64,000 nt of DNA, from NCBI GenBank assembly GCA_027625915.1, contig JANTQA010000051.1, positions 2,542,501 through 2,606,500 of the forward strand, given 5' to 3'. Of this stretch, positions 10,686 to 22,185 are shown one piece after another. Source of the stretch: Anaeramoeba flamelloides. Lineage: Eukaryota; Metamonada; Anaeramoebidae. Below the pieces are notes generated by a model that worked only from the letters and a program-made list of their open reading frames with translations, did not search any database and had not been told where the DNA came from. Each line of letters starts with the position of its first letter. The stretch's first letter is position 1. A program made the translations under genes and the position numbers.

Positions 10686-12054
10686 ATTGTATTTTTTATT
10701 TAGAACTTTTAAAAAAATTCAAACAAATCCTAATTAGTACTATTTTAAAAAAAATTTTTTTTCACCCTATTTTTGAACTTGAATAAACAATCTAAAATGG
10801 TGTGAATAACCCGTGTTGACAGCCTATAACCCATTAGTAAAATTTAACTCATGGCTGTTTTTTCAGACTTGGGCATTTGAAAATATGATGATACGCGTAT
10901 AGTCTTGGTTCGGATTTAAATTGGAATTAGAGGTTAGATATTTGATTAATCAAAATAGCTCAATAATATTAACTACTTTTGTTTCAAAAATTTTGTCAAA
11001 TTTAAAAAATTGCTCAGATAAAATAATTTTTTATAAAAATTTAAAAAATTAAATTTTTCTCATTTTTTTGACAAAAAATACATTTTAATCTATCAATATC
11101 TTCATAATTCTTTTTGAAATTTTATTTAAAAAATCCAATTTCTTGTTTATATACTATTACCACACCATTGTGTTTGTTTTTATTTCTAACTCCAGCCAAT
11201 ATTTTTTCATGGGTAAAGTTTAGCAACCAGCAAAAATAAAATACAAGGATTATTTATATCACAGTATTAATAATTTGAAAATAATTGAAAGTATTGAGAA
11301 AACTGAAATCTTTATAGAATGACATTCTGAAAGTTCCAAAAAGTATTGAATGTATTTTTATGCCGTCTTCCAGAATTCTTTTACAAATAATAGGTTCTAA
11401 AAAAATAAAAATTACTTTTGTTAAAATAATGAGTGTAGAAAATTTTAATCTGAGTTTCAAAATAAATAGTATGTTTTTTTTTTTTTGTTATTGAAGAGCC
11501 CCGAATTAACCGATCAAAGAAACCAACAATAAATCCAAATTAAATATTATGCTTTTTTCTTATTGTTCTATTATTGTAAAAAGAAATTCAAAAAATAAAG
11601 GATCAAATTGCAAAACTTATCTTGTAAAATACAATTTTTTTTGAGAAAATATTTCTATGAAAAAAAAAAACAATTTCAAAAAAGAACCAGAAAATTAAAA
11701 AAATTTAAACAGAAAATTGTATTCCTAATTTAAAATTTACAGAAAAAATCACAATTTTTACTTTCAAAATCCATTTAAACATCATTATAAACACCAGTAA
11801 TTAATTAGATGTTGAATTGTAACAATATGAAAAAAAAGTATGGATTATATTTTGAAATACCAATTATTGTCTTGGGTGACACATTCTTTTGATCACTGTA
11901 GAAACTGATAATAAATTTGGACAAATTTTGATTTAATCATCTATTTTGTTTCATTAACCACTTTTCAAAGACAGAAAACATTTATATACTTTTCTTAGAT
12001 ATAATATTGAAAATAATCCCCAACATTAAAATAATTCCTTACATGTTTTTAACT
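10686..12054. other. AT-rich intergenic
   Basis: No gene or well-defined repeat is supported. A less AT-rich patch at about 10800-10940 and another at 11150-11240 share weak inverted similarity and may be the worn ends of an old element. Confidence 0.35.
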
Positions 12055-12328
12055 GTTAATATTACGAATATTGTTGGTAATTTCTTTTATTAAAAATCAA
12101 ATCCATTTGATTAAAAAAAATTTTTTTTTAAGAAATCTGTCATTAAACCATCTAAAGTCCATTAATGTAAAACACATGAAGAACTCTAATAAAATTACTT
12201 AATAAACCAAAACAGATCTACCCATTTTGAAAAACAATAGAGTTTTTCTAATGGTTTAGTATGAATTTTGACAATCATATTATTTTATTCTTATTTTCAA
12301 ATTGATTAAACAATATTTTGAACAATTG
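12055..12328 (+). repeat. Diverged copy of the 2751-3146 foldback family
   Basis: AATATTACGAATATTGTTGG then TAATTTCTTTTATT matches the left arm of 2751-3146. The similarity continues through AACAATAGAGTTTTTC to AACAATATTTTGAACAA. The right end is lost, and a TACAGTCAG element abuts it. Confidence 0.5.
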
Positions 12329-12530
12329 TACAACCAGTTTCACTTTTAAGACACAACCTTTGAACCAAATTTAAGCTACAAAAAAAAATCTCAAATTAAG
12401 ACACAAAATTCAAATTCTCCTAAAATAATTTGTCGAAAAAAAAAATTCCAAAAAAATGTACTTTAATTAGAGATTTTTTTTGTTCCATAAATTTAGTTCA
12501 AATTCTGGGTCATAAAAGTTGAACTGAATA
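12329..12530. mobile_element. TACAGTCAG-family foldback
   Basis: Ends TACAACCAGTTTCAC and GTTGAACTGAATA are flanked by TA. It carries the internal GACACAA/AAGGCACAAA motif series and is clearly diverged from the consensus, so it is among the older copies. Confidence 0.7.
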
Positions 12531-13514
12531 TAATTTATCTAATCATCAGTATAACAAGTATATCATTACCTTTTTCAGAATTTGATTCTTAAATCAGAGA
12601 TAATTATTAACAACAGTCAAAACTTTTTTCCTAATAGTAACAATTAATAATGATATATTGATTCTTTTCATTTACGGTATTTTTTTCATTACCATACAAT
12701 TAAAATTTTATGATTTTCTAAACTTTTTTTATTCAATACTTTCTATAATTTTATTTGAAATCTGAAAAAAATTGAAAAAGGATCCGAATCTTCAAAGGAT
12801 CAGAACTACACCAATGAAAGTCTAAAACTCTTAAAAATTTTATTTATTTATTTATTTATAAAAAGGAGTAATTAAAGAAAAATTATCAAATAAAAAAAAG
12901 AGAAGAAATAAAATAATAAAACTCTTAAAAATATTCATAATGGATTTTTCTATATTTGTCAAAACTCTAATAAAAAAAAAAAAAACGAGATCTTTTGATT
13001 CTATTTCAAACAGCAAAAATACATAAATAAACACATATATGAGTTGGAATAAACCATAAAACTCCATAATTAAAGAAAAGACCATTTAAACTAAAATCTC
13101 AAAAATAGAAACCTCAAAATATTTATTTTTTTTTCGAGAAATCTTCGGATTGGTTTTTGAAATTAAAAAATAATTCATTATTAATTATAAAATTTTCAAA
13201 ATGATGAAAATCTATCAAAAAACTAAATTTAAATAAGAAATAACCTGGGGATATTCATTGAAATAAAAAACGAATCATTTTGATCGATTTTATTAAAAAA
13301 TAGGATTACATCTATTTTTTTTTTCTAAAAAGAATAATAATTTATATACATTAAATGATAATAATTAAATATGCCAATAACTTGTATATTGGCTTCTTAA
13401 TATAAAATTTTAAATTATTTAGTGTTTTTATCTGGAATTAATTTTATTGACAATCGTTTAACAAATAAATTTTATTAATTCAACTCTAAAATGAAAAAAA
13501 CAATTGAACTTTAA
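12531..13514. other. AT-rich intergenic
   Basis: It contains a (TTTA)n stretch at about 12838-12858. The minus-strand ORF of about 77 codons at 12852-13085 is Phe/Leu/Ile-rich and looks like a chance frame in T-rich DNA. No gene is supported. Confidence 0.4.
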
Positions 13515-13970
13515 ATTACCATTTTGGAAAAAAAGTGAAACAGGAAAAAAAGTGAAACACTGTTTATAATTGGGAACATTAATAGAAACTGAAAATGAAA
13601 AGTAAAATCAATAAAAAAAGAAACCAATTAACTTCAAATAATAACTCATTATATTATTTTAAATCAAACCAACAAATACAATTTAAATCTACGTGATTCA
13701 TCGAAATCGTTGGTGTGATTTTCGAGACCTCAAAAATAGTTAATTTTTTGAACAAATTTTTAATAATTGAACAATCAAAGAATAGCCCAGACCAAAAGAT
13801 AATATTAAAAAAAACTGTTATTGTTGCGAATCCTTCATTTTGTCTTTATTTTTTTATTTATTCTTTTTTTCATTGATCTTACTTTGAATTTTCAGGTTCT
13901 ATTAATGTTCCCAATTAAAAACGGTGTTTCACTTTTTATCCTGTTTCACTTTTTTTTCCAAAACGGTTAT
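13515..13970. mobile_element. Foldback family F with ~80-bp inverted ends
   Basis: The left arm runs CCATTTTGGAAAAAAAGTG, AAACAGGAAAAAAAGTGAAA, TTGGGAACATTAATAG. The right arm at about 13890-13965 is its inverse. Diverged relatives sharing GGGAACATTA lie at 32428-32890 and, as a single arm, near 36690-36735. No ORF. Confidence 0.7.
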
Positions 13971-14521
13971 TGAAATTTAATTCAAAAAAAAAATCCAAAA
14001 TTTTCATTGCGTACTTTGGTAAAAAATTGATTATTAGAAAGATCAATCTTTTCTCAATTTAGGGTTGGACTCATAAGATTTTCTTTGAATAAGAGATCAC
14101 CAATTGTATTCACCTTGAATGACAACACACTTTCATTTTTGTAAATCTTTGTTGGAACTAACCATTTAACAAATTAAAATAGACAATTAGAAAGATTTTT
14201 AAACAATAAAGATGAAATGAAAGTACTAAAAAAATCAAGAGAAATATAAAAATAAAAAATACTAAAGTTAAAAAAAAATAAAAATAAATTAGTATTAAAT
14301 TATTTTAATTCATTAAAAGCATTAGCTTATTAATAAAATTTCAATGTTAATTAATTGACTGCTTTAAGAATTAAATTATAATTATAATTATAATTATAAT
14401 AATAATAATAATATATATATATATGGTTGAAAATAGAATATAATAATATCAAAATATAAAAAAACAAAAAAAAAAAAATTAAACCAATTCAAAAATATTG
14501 TGATTAAGATTTCTTTTCTTT
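13971..14521. other. 3' flank of the WD40 gene with a microsatellite
   Basis: AT-rich sequence. At about 14370-14424 there is a compound microsatellite (ATTATA)n-(AAT)n-(AT)n. The last ~100 bp are the probable 3' UTR of the minus-strand gene. Confidence 0.5.
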
Positions 14522-16869
14522 TTAAAATTTAAAATCCTCTATTGATTTTGAGAAATCGTCTTCACAAATTGTGGCTCTAAATTCAGAATCTGATTCGCTT
14601 TCATCAAATCCTATGAATGAAGAGGAAGCCCTTGTTAAACTCATATCGGATTCCGAATCGTCTTTGAAGTCGTTGGGTGCCAAATAACCATTTTTAATGG
14701 CAAGTTCTTTCTCCAATGTGACCGTAAAATCATTAAAAAAATGACCAATTTTGCCATTTAATAACCCCAAACTTTTCTCCTCATTTTTTTCTAAAACTGA
14801 AATGACGTCATCTACTTGGAAAGATAATTCTTTCTCATTTTTAGCTTTATAAGACAAAATTGACACAACATAATCATTGGATGATCTTTGCAATTGCTGC
14901 TGCTGCTGTTGTTTCTCGTCTTCATCATTATTTTCGTTCCCCTTATTATTGCCTTCGTTTGGATCTTCAATTTTAGATTGATATTCTAAAGTGGTTCTTC
15001 TTCTTGTTTTAAGCGCCTGTATATTTTGAACTTGCAAAAATTGCATATCGATCATCAAGTTTTTTTTCATGATCTTAAAAATGGACAATTTAGATTCCAA
15101 GAGTCCAAGGTTCATTTCAATCTGCGAAAGGATATCGGAACTTTCCTTAAAATAACTAATTTGATTCAGCATGTATTCACAAACATCACTTATAAGGCTA
15201 GATATTCCCACGGATTCTAAATGCTCAAGGGCATTTGCCAGCCGTTCACGTTTTTTTTCAAATTTCTTTTTTTCAAGGTTCAATTCCTTTTCAAATTCGC
15301 CTTTTTTATTTTTCTTTGCCTTTTTAATTTTGGTCGCCAATTGCGAAACTTTCGTGCTATGCTCCTTTCTGGCCTTTTCAAATTTAAAGACATACTTTTT
15401 AAATGGCTTTAAAAGATTCGATTGAAAGGATTTGAGATTTGGCACAAATGATTTGTAAATGAAGGAGGCGAATTGCTTTCGGACAACTTCGATTTGCTTC
15501 CGTGGCTTATTAAACATTAAAATATTTTCAAAGATATCGATGTTCGATGGCTCGTCGAGCAAATAGCTATTCGGCAAAAGGCGATCTAAGTTTTGATCAT
15601 TTGAAGTGAGAAAGAAATTCTTTGTATTGACGTTATTCATAAGGTTGCCTTTACTGCCAGACTTAAACATTTTGGAAGACGAATTCGAATTCGGAATCCC
15701 CTTGTTAATTACGTTTGAATTCAAGTTATTCAAATTTGGTGGCGCAAAGGTTTGCGCATATTCGTTCAGGCTTTCACAAAATAGGAGCCCCTGATTGGAA
15801 GAAGATAATACCCCCTTACAGTATTGCAGGGTGTTATTGATCAACCGGCCTATTTTTTGCTTTAAATCGTCATAGAAGAAAAAGCAATAATACACGAAAC
15901 GCAAGTCAGGATCGTTTGTCTTCACTTGGTATCTGCTTCTTGCCTTTTTTTTGACAGAGCTCCCAAAGGTCCCGAAATTTTTCCGTTTTTTGCCGCTTCT
16001 GATCGACGGCCACTGGATAATGTTCGAATCAGAAGAGCCCGAAAAAATCCAGTCTTCCGTAAACGCAATGGAATGCACAGCGCCCCGATGCCCCTCCAAG
16101 ATGTATTCACATTTGCCATTTTTGAGATTCCAAACCCGAATTGTTCGATCCCTTCCGCCAGAGTACAAATAGTTTTCGTAGAGCCCATAGGTGGAGACCT
16201 TCCCCACATGGCCCTCCAGGTACCGGATCAACTTGCCCGTTGTTTGATCCCAGCACCCTATTGTCCCATCCCAGGAGGCAGTATAGACGACGCCATTATA
16301 CGGGATCACCCTGAAAATGGCATACTTGTGCGCCTTGATCGTATGAACCGGCTTTGCAGTTTTGATGTCCCACGACATGATGCTTCCATCCTTGGACGCA
16401 GACCAAAGTATTTCGTTTTTTTTGTCCAAAAAGATCGAGAGCACCCACGACTTGTGCCCGATTAAAATCTCCTTTGGTTGCCGAGTTTCAGTAGACCACA
16501 TCATTATCGTTTTGTCAACCGAACCAGAATATAAGGTGTCGTTGTCAAATTGGATTGCAGTGATCTGATCAGTGTGGCCCTTATACACATGCTGGCAATT
16601 CCCTGAAACAATATCCCAAACCCGAACAGTTTTATCTGCAGAGCCAGTAAACATCCTTTCATTGTCAATAAACAATGTAGAAATTCGATCGTCATGTCCT
16701 GTAAACTCATTTAATTGTTTTCGGTTTTTTAAAGACCATGTGCGGATGGTGTGATCATGTGATCCAGTATAAAGAACCTCTTTTACAATTTTCATACTAG
16801 TGATACGACCCTTTTTTTATTTATTTATTTATTAGTAATATTTTAAAAGATTTCATAGGAATTGTCAAT

Positions 16870-16901
<32 letters not shown>

Positions 16902-17365
16902 GTCAAATCGGAAATTTGGGATTAAATTAATAGATCGTGAGGAAAAGTTGTAGGATAAAAAATGAGTCAAAACATAACTTTTTTTAAACCTTTTGAAATG
17001 GAGATTGTATTTGAAAGAAAAAGTTAATTTCCTTCTTTTTCATCAAGAGTGAAAATTTCGATCAAAAAAAAAAAGAAAAAATTTATTTGTAATTTTTTAA
17101 ATAAAAAAGTTGGGTGTTTTTATGTTGTTGTTTTGTTTTGTCGTAATTTTTCTTTTTTCTTTTTGAAAAGAATTAATTTGGGTGTATTTACATTGTGTCC
17201 TTCAAAGTTATGAAGCAGTTCTCCATCAAAGCCCCATTGTTTTACAGTTTTGTCATCAGAAGCTGAATATAATTTATCATCAGAAGTCATCACCCCGTTG
17301 ACCCCATAAATGTGACCAGTCATCACTTTTTGCGGTTTAATTAATGGGATGTTTTCTTCTAACAT
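14522..17365 (-). CDS. WD40-BAR-SH3 multidomain protein
   Basis: Two exons, 17192-17365 and 14522-16810, are separated by a 381-bp intron (donor GTAAAT, acceptor AAAAAG; the intron holds a ~33-T tract). The product is about 820 aa. Residues ~16-335 form eight WD40 repeats, each with a GH...WD/W signature; the splice falls inside a repeat and restores GHNGRITS. Residues ~357-660 are a long, Lys/Glu-rich helical region resembling a BAR/AH membrane-curvature domain, split by an Asn/Ser-rich linker. After a short poly-Q, residues ~704-760 resemble an SH3 domain (SYKAKNEKELSF, NGKIGHFF), but the ligand-binding Trp and Pro positions are replaced (KSLGLL, FFNDF). An acidic Ser-rich tail follows. The inferred role is membrane-curvature scaffolding, as in endocytosis or phagocytosis. 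WD40 is certain, SH3 likely, BAR moderately likely. I know no standard family with this domain order. GC is highest over the WD40 region, as expected for a conserved gene. Confidence 0.9.
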
Positions 17366-17554
17366 TTTTGGTTTGATGAATAAAGAGAATGACTAAAAAA
17401 AAAGAAATAAATGATTTATCATGAGAATTTTAATTAGTGATCTTTTAAATATTCTATTTTACAAAATTGAAATACCATAAAGTGAAAAGTACTTTTCATT
17501 TCTCAACTCTTGGTAATGTTGTTGATGAAAATTTATAACATATTCAGAATTTAA
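17366..17554. promoter_or_regulatory. Upstream region of the WD40-BAR-SH3 gene
   Basis: Only about 190 bp separate the start codon from the foldback beginning near 17555. A core promoter must lie here or inside that repeat. No specific box can be singled out. Confidence 0.25.
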
Positions 17555-18905
17555 TTTTAAGAAATGTATTTTTAAGGGAGAAAATATATTCCTTCAATTT
17601 CCAAGAAGAACAACAGAAGATTATAAAATGATAAAGATTAGTCGAGAGGTTTCTTTGTCTCGTTTTTGTTGGTTGACATGATTCTGTGTTTTAGAACGAT
17701 TTTTAAAAAGATACAAAAAGAAAATTTTATTCTGAAACACTTGAGGATTATAAATAAAAACTTCAAGAGGTTATTTAGATGCTTTAAAACATTGCCAAAT
17801 CATGTACGTTCTATCAGAAGATTCAGAATAATTATAATATTTCCAATTTCTATCTAATCCGAAGTTTATATCTGATCAGATTCCTTTAATAGTAAGTTGG
17901 TAGTCTTTTCCCAACATTAACATTCTTCATCTTGAAAAACGAAGTAAACTCTTTTCCAGTCAGATGTGTCCAGTTGCAATGAGTGAATTACACGTTTTAA
18001 AGGGTTAAATCAAGATTAGAAGTAAAAAAAAAAAATTATTTTGAATATTTAAAATTGAAATCTATTATCTTCCTTTTTTTTTTTTTTTTTTTTTAAACAC
18101 AATTTTTTTCAATTTTTTTTTTCATTAAACGATCGCTAGCCACTTAGTAAAAACTTGTTATTCTATTGTTACTGAAATAACGAAAATTGTTGTCAAGTCA
18201 TCATATTTATTTCTTTTCAATTTTTCTTTCATCTTGAATCGAAGATTAAAATCAAAAACTGTTGTTTATCTCAATTTAGATTTCACTAAGAAATTTAGTT
18301 TTGAAATTTTTCGAAAAATTAATTAATTTATTAGTTTTATTTCAGACAGGGATCAAGTATTATTTAACGTGTATTATTCCACTTATATATTATTTGTTCT
18401 TCAAACTTTAATTATTAAAAATAATCGATAGTTGAAAACAGTACTCGACCCCTTTGACTGAAACAAATAATATTATCTAGTTTCCTCACCAAAACTCAGA
18501 AAAAAAAATCAAGTCTTATCAATAATGTTTTGACTGTGTGTTTTCCTTACCAACATACAAAAAGCTTCTAATGAGTTAAAAATTTCAAATTCCTTATAAA
18601 TTTGAAATATATAGTTCTTATGAGCCTTAGAAGATAACAAACATTATTCAACAAAGTTTTAAACGTTGATATCTCTCAATTTAATTTTTTATTGATAATA
18701 ATCAAGTTTTTCACAATAAAAAAAATTTTTTGTATCTTTTTAAAAATTGTTCTTTAAAAAAGAGTTATTTCAACGAAAAAAATTTGATAAAGAAACCTCT
18801 TGACTAATATTTATCATTTTATAATCTTATGTTATTCTTCTCGGAAATTGAAGGAATATATTTCACCCTTAAAAATAAACTTCTTGAAATTAGATTTTAG
18901 TGAAT
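17555..18905. mobile_element. 1.35 kb foldback element with ~450-bp arms
   Basis: The left arm from about 17555 (ATATTCCTTCAATTTCC, ATTATAAAATGATAAAGATT, GAGAGGTTTCTTTG, TTTTTAAAAAGATACAAAAA) reappears inverted down from about 18905 (AAAGAAACCTCTTGACTA, GAAATTGAAGGAATATAT). The arms can be followed inward with falling similarity to about 18010 and 18430. There is no coding capacity. The termini are blurred, so the family is unassigned. Confidence 0.65.
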
Positions 18906-19419
18906 TTATTTGAACATAATTTATAGTAATTATAATTTATAAATAAATTTTGAGTTTAAATGTTCCGTAAAAAGAATTTTGGAGTAAAATTTTCGTAATA
19001 TTTATCAGAAAAAGTTGAATAAACATACAAAATCTAATTTCAAAATTAATCTTTTAGTCTTATGATTTTTTTTTTTAAATATTACTAACTTTTTTGATAT
19101 TTAGAAAAAAAAAATTGATATAAAATGTCCAAAAAAAAATAAAATTCAGATATTAATAGAAAATTTTTTATAAGACTTCTTTGTTTTTCCAAATCAAAGA
19201 GTAAATCTTTCACAAAATATATTAAAAAAACAATAACATTTTTTACTTTTCTCCCTAATACCCGAATGAATTGATTTTTTATCCTAAACTTCTTGGAAGT
19301 AATTATATTATAGTTTAAAAGTAGATTAAATCTGATTAATATCTTTCAAATAGGGAATCAATTATTTTGGCTATTCAAGAAATATTTGTTCTTTTAAATT
19401 GAATAAAATATTTTTTTTT
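18906..19419. other. AT-rich intergenic, nothing recognised
   Basis: A/T-rich sequence without a supported gene or repeat boundary. Confidence 0.4.
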
Positions 19420-19790
19420 TTTTTTTGATTTAATGGTTAGATTTTTTTTAAATTTTTGAAATAAACCAAAAATTTATTTAATTTCGGTTTATTTCAAAAA
19501 TTAATACAAAAAAAACATAGTCATATTTTCCAAAATTTAAAAGAATAGAGTAAAAATATAAGATTAATCTCTATTCTTTTGAATCATGAAAATGTTGGGT
19601 ACTTGGCCGAAACTTTAGTTAGGTTTTTTTAATTCAAGAAATTAACCAAAAGTTCAAAAATGTTCGGTTTATTTCCTAAATTAAAAAAGAAAAAACTTAG
19701 ACACTCTACAGAACTTGAAGGGCACTTTAGTTAAGTTTTCCACAATTTAAAAGAATAGAGCAAAATCAAAAAAATTTTACAAAAATCTTT
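19420..19790. repeat. Foldback family E copy
   Basis: This has the same theme as 8288-8881: GTTAGATTTTTTTTAAATTT, ATTTAAAAGAATAGAGTAAA, its inverse CTCTATTCTTTTGAAT, and TTAGTTAAGTTTTCC. It is rearranged relative to the other copies. Confidence 0.5.
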
Positions 19791-20140
19791 CAAATCATGG
19801 ATAAAAAAAAAAGGAAATAGAATATTTATCATCAGTTATTTTCTTTTCTGTAATTTGAGTTTTTTTAGATAAATATAACTTTTTCAAAACTATTAGTTAT
19901 TATCTATTCAAAAAAATATCCTAAAGTTGATTTTTGGGATAATTCATTTTTATGTCCATTTAATTTTTTTTACCCCTAAATGTACTTGTTTTCTAAACTA
20001 AATACTTTTAAATATTGTAGTACTATTAACAAAAATAGATACATCCGAGTTAAGATTTTACAAACTAGAATGTTGATTATATTAGGAATAAACACAATTA
20101 ATAGGATGAAATGATAATGGAAGTAATAGCTTTGTCCAAT
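19791..20140. other. AT-rich intergenic, nothing recognised
   Basis: No gene, RNA or repeat is supported in this short stretch. Confidence 0.4.
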
Positions 20141-21320
20141 TGGGACTTTTCAATTTTATTTTTTCATACCAATGATTTGCAAATTTAATTTACCTTACAA
20201 AATTTGGAACTCCATTTTCTTCTTTCTAAACTCTATTTTTTCATTTGTAATTAAATTTTGATCCATTTTTCTCATTTTGATAAATTTCAAAATCCAATAT
20301 ATTTCTGAATTACATAAAAAAAAAATATTTTATTTGAAGAAATAAGAAATATTATCGTCTATGAAATAAGTATACCAAAATACACTTTAAAAATAAAAAC
20401 CTGTAAATTCCCCAAAATAACTCAGTTTTGTAAATATCAATATCGTAAAAAAATTACAATAATTAGTACAAATTTGGAAAAAAAATAATTTCAATATCCA
20501 AAAAAAAGTCCCAATAAATTTTTTCTTTTTTTTTTAAACAAAAAAATATGAGAAAAACAATCAAATAATTAAATTTAAAATTCTCTCAAAATATTTTATT
20601 AAAACCTGGAAAATTCAACTTTTAACCAAAAGAAAAATATTTTAATTTGGTGGTTTATAATCAATAATTTGGAACCTAATCTTAATTATTTCAGTGAGTT
20701 AATAATGACAGCTCTAAGGTTAAATTTATCAATAGTGTTTATTATTTCTCAATATTTGAAAGATTTTCAAACAAACAAAAAGAATTCAAATAAATCAATT
20801 CAACAAAAAAAAAATAAGAAATATTCTCAAATAAACTATTTTAAATACTAATTCTTTTTTTATAATCTTAATATTTGAAAACAAATATTTCAAAATCTTT
20901 TAAATTTCAAGAAATTTAATAAATATTTGTGAAAAAATTGAAATTATTAAATTTTTCTGATCTTCAAGTTTTCATTATTTGTGTTATTTTTTATTAAATT
21001 TTTTAAAATAAGATTTAAATTTCCAATGTTATTTGTTCATACAAACTATCATAGAAAATAGTAAAAGTGAGATTTCTTAAAAAATAAAAATGTTTTGAAA
21101 ATTTATCAAATTTCAATGTATGATTCCTAAAATCCCAAACCAAAAGGCTCCAAATCTTTTGACTAAAAATTTCATTGTGATAAAATGAATTCTTTTAAAA
21201 ATGAAAACTCACTTCTCTAAAGTTAATAAAAGAGTTTGCTTATCAAGGTTTAATTGAACCATTTGGAAAATAATAACTCTATTGCCTTTTGGATTTAAAA
21301 TAAATAGAGTTACTAGTCCC
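20141..21320 (-). mobile_element. TTAA family B element, inverted copy upstream of thioredoxin
   Basis: In reverse orientation this matches 22186-23680 and 29547-30767 from end to end. Its outer 5' end (AGAGTTACTAGTCCC then TTAA at 21321-21324) is well kept. The other end near 20141 (TTGGGACTTTTC) is worn and has lost TTAA. Length is 1180 bp against 1221 bp for the complete copy. It is non-coding and ends 91 bp before the thioredoxin ATG. Confidence 0.75.
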
Positions 21321-21410
21321 TTAATCAATTTACGAACATTTTGAAATAAATTTTCCATTTTTTATATTTTTTCAAATTTATATCGAACGCTACTGTACTG
21401 AATATATTTT

Positions 21411-22019
21411 ATGTCAGTAACCCAAATCGGATCAAGTGATCAATTTCAAGAAGTAATTGGACAAAATAAATTAATTATTGTTGACTTTTCAGCAGATTGG
21501 TATGTTATTAGTTTTCAATTCTATCCACAAGCAGCTTTATTCAAAAATTACTTAACCAATAACAAAAAACAACAACCTTTTCAAAATTATTTTTTTTTTT
21601 ATTTTTCTTCTTGTAATAGGTGTGGTCCTTGTCAAATGTATTGCTTTACCCATTTTTTCATTAAACAATAACAAATTAAATGATCCACTAAATTTTTTTT
21701 TCTTTTTTTTCATTGATGTGTGTTTTGCAATTCAAAATTTTTTTTTTTATAAATTTGCTAAAAATCGTTCTTCTTATAAACGGATCTTCAATTCAATAAA
21801 AGAATTTCAAAAACTTTTGACGAATTGGCAAAATCCTACACAGAAATAGGCTTTTACAAAGTAGATGTTGACGAACTTCGTGATCTATCAAAAAGCCAAA
21901 AAATAAAAGGAATCCCCACCTTCCTATTTTTTAAGAAGGGCGAAAAGGTTTTTGAAATTATTGGTGCACATAAAGAAAAAATTATAGAAGCAATAAATGA
22001 AATCCAAGAAAAGAAATAA
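21411..22019 (+). CDS. Thioredoxin
   Basis: Cytosolic-type thioredoxin, a dithiol reductase for protein disulfides. Three exons: 21411-21499, 21620-21637 and 21803-22019. The introns are 120 bp (GTATGT...AATAG) and 165 bp (GTATTG...AAAAG). The spliced product is 107 aa, the normal length. The active site WCGPC (residues 30-34) is assembled across the first splice: exon 1 ends within the Trp codon, and the 18-nt middle exon supplies the rest of WCGPCQ. Further signs are VDFSADW before it, FYKVDVDE, and GIPTFLFFKKG with the cis-Pro. The Pro usually found about six residues after the second Cys is replaced (sequence IISKTF). No signal peptide. The gene is boxed between inverted copies of TTAA family B, leaving 86 bp upstream and 162 bp downstream before the flanking TTAA sites. 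Confidence 0.95.
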
Positions 22020-22185
22020 ATTTATTTGATGGTTTCCTTTTTTTAGTTTAACTGGATTTTTCTTTTCTTTCATTGCAAAATTTTTTTTTTTTTCAATTCT
22101 CCTTTTCCTTTTGGCCCTACACGATTATACTTTTTTTTTTTTCAAATAAACAACACCATTCTTTCTTTTGTTTTGTTTCCCTTAA

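Noticed and set aside
15026-16754. Several ORFs of 60-180 codons on the + strand and other frames within the WD40-BAR-SH3 gene
   Set aside because: They are antisense or frame shadows of a clearly conserved coding sequence and show no domain of their own.
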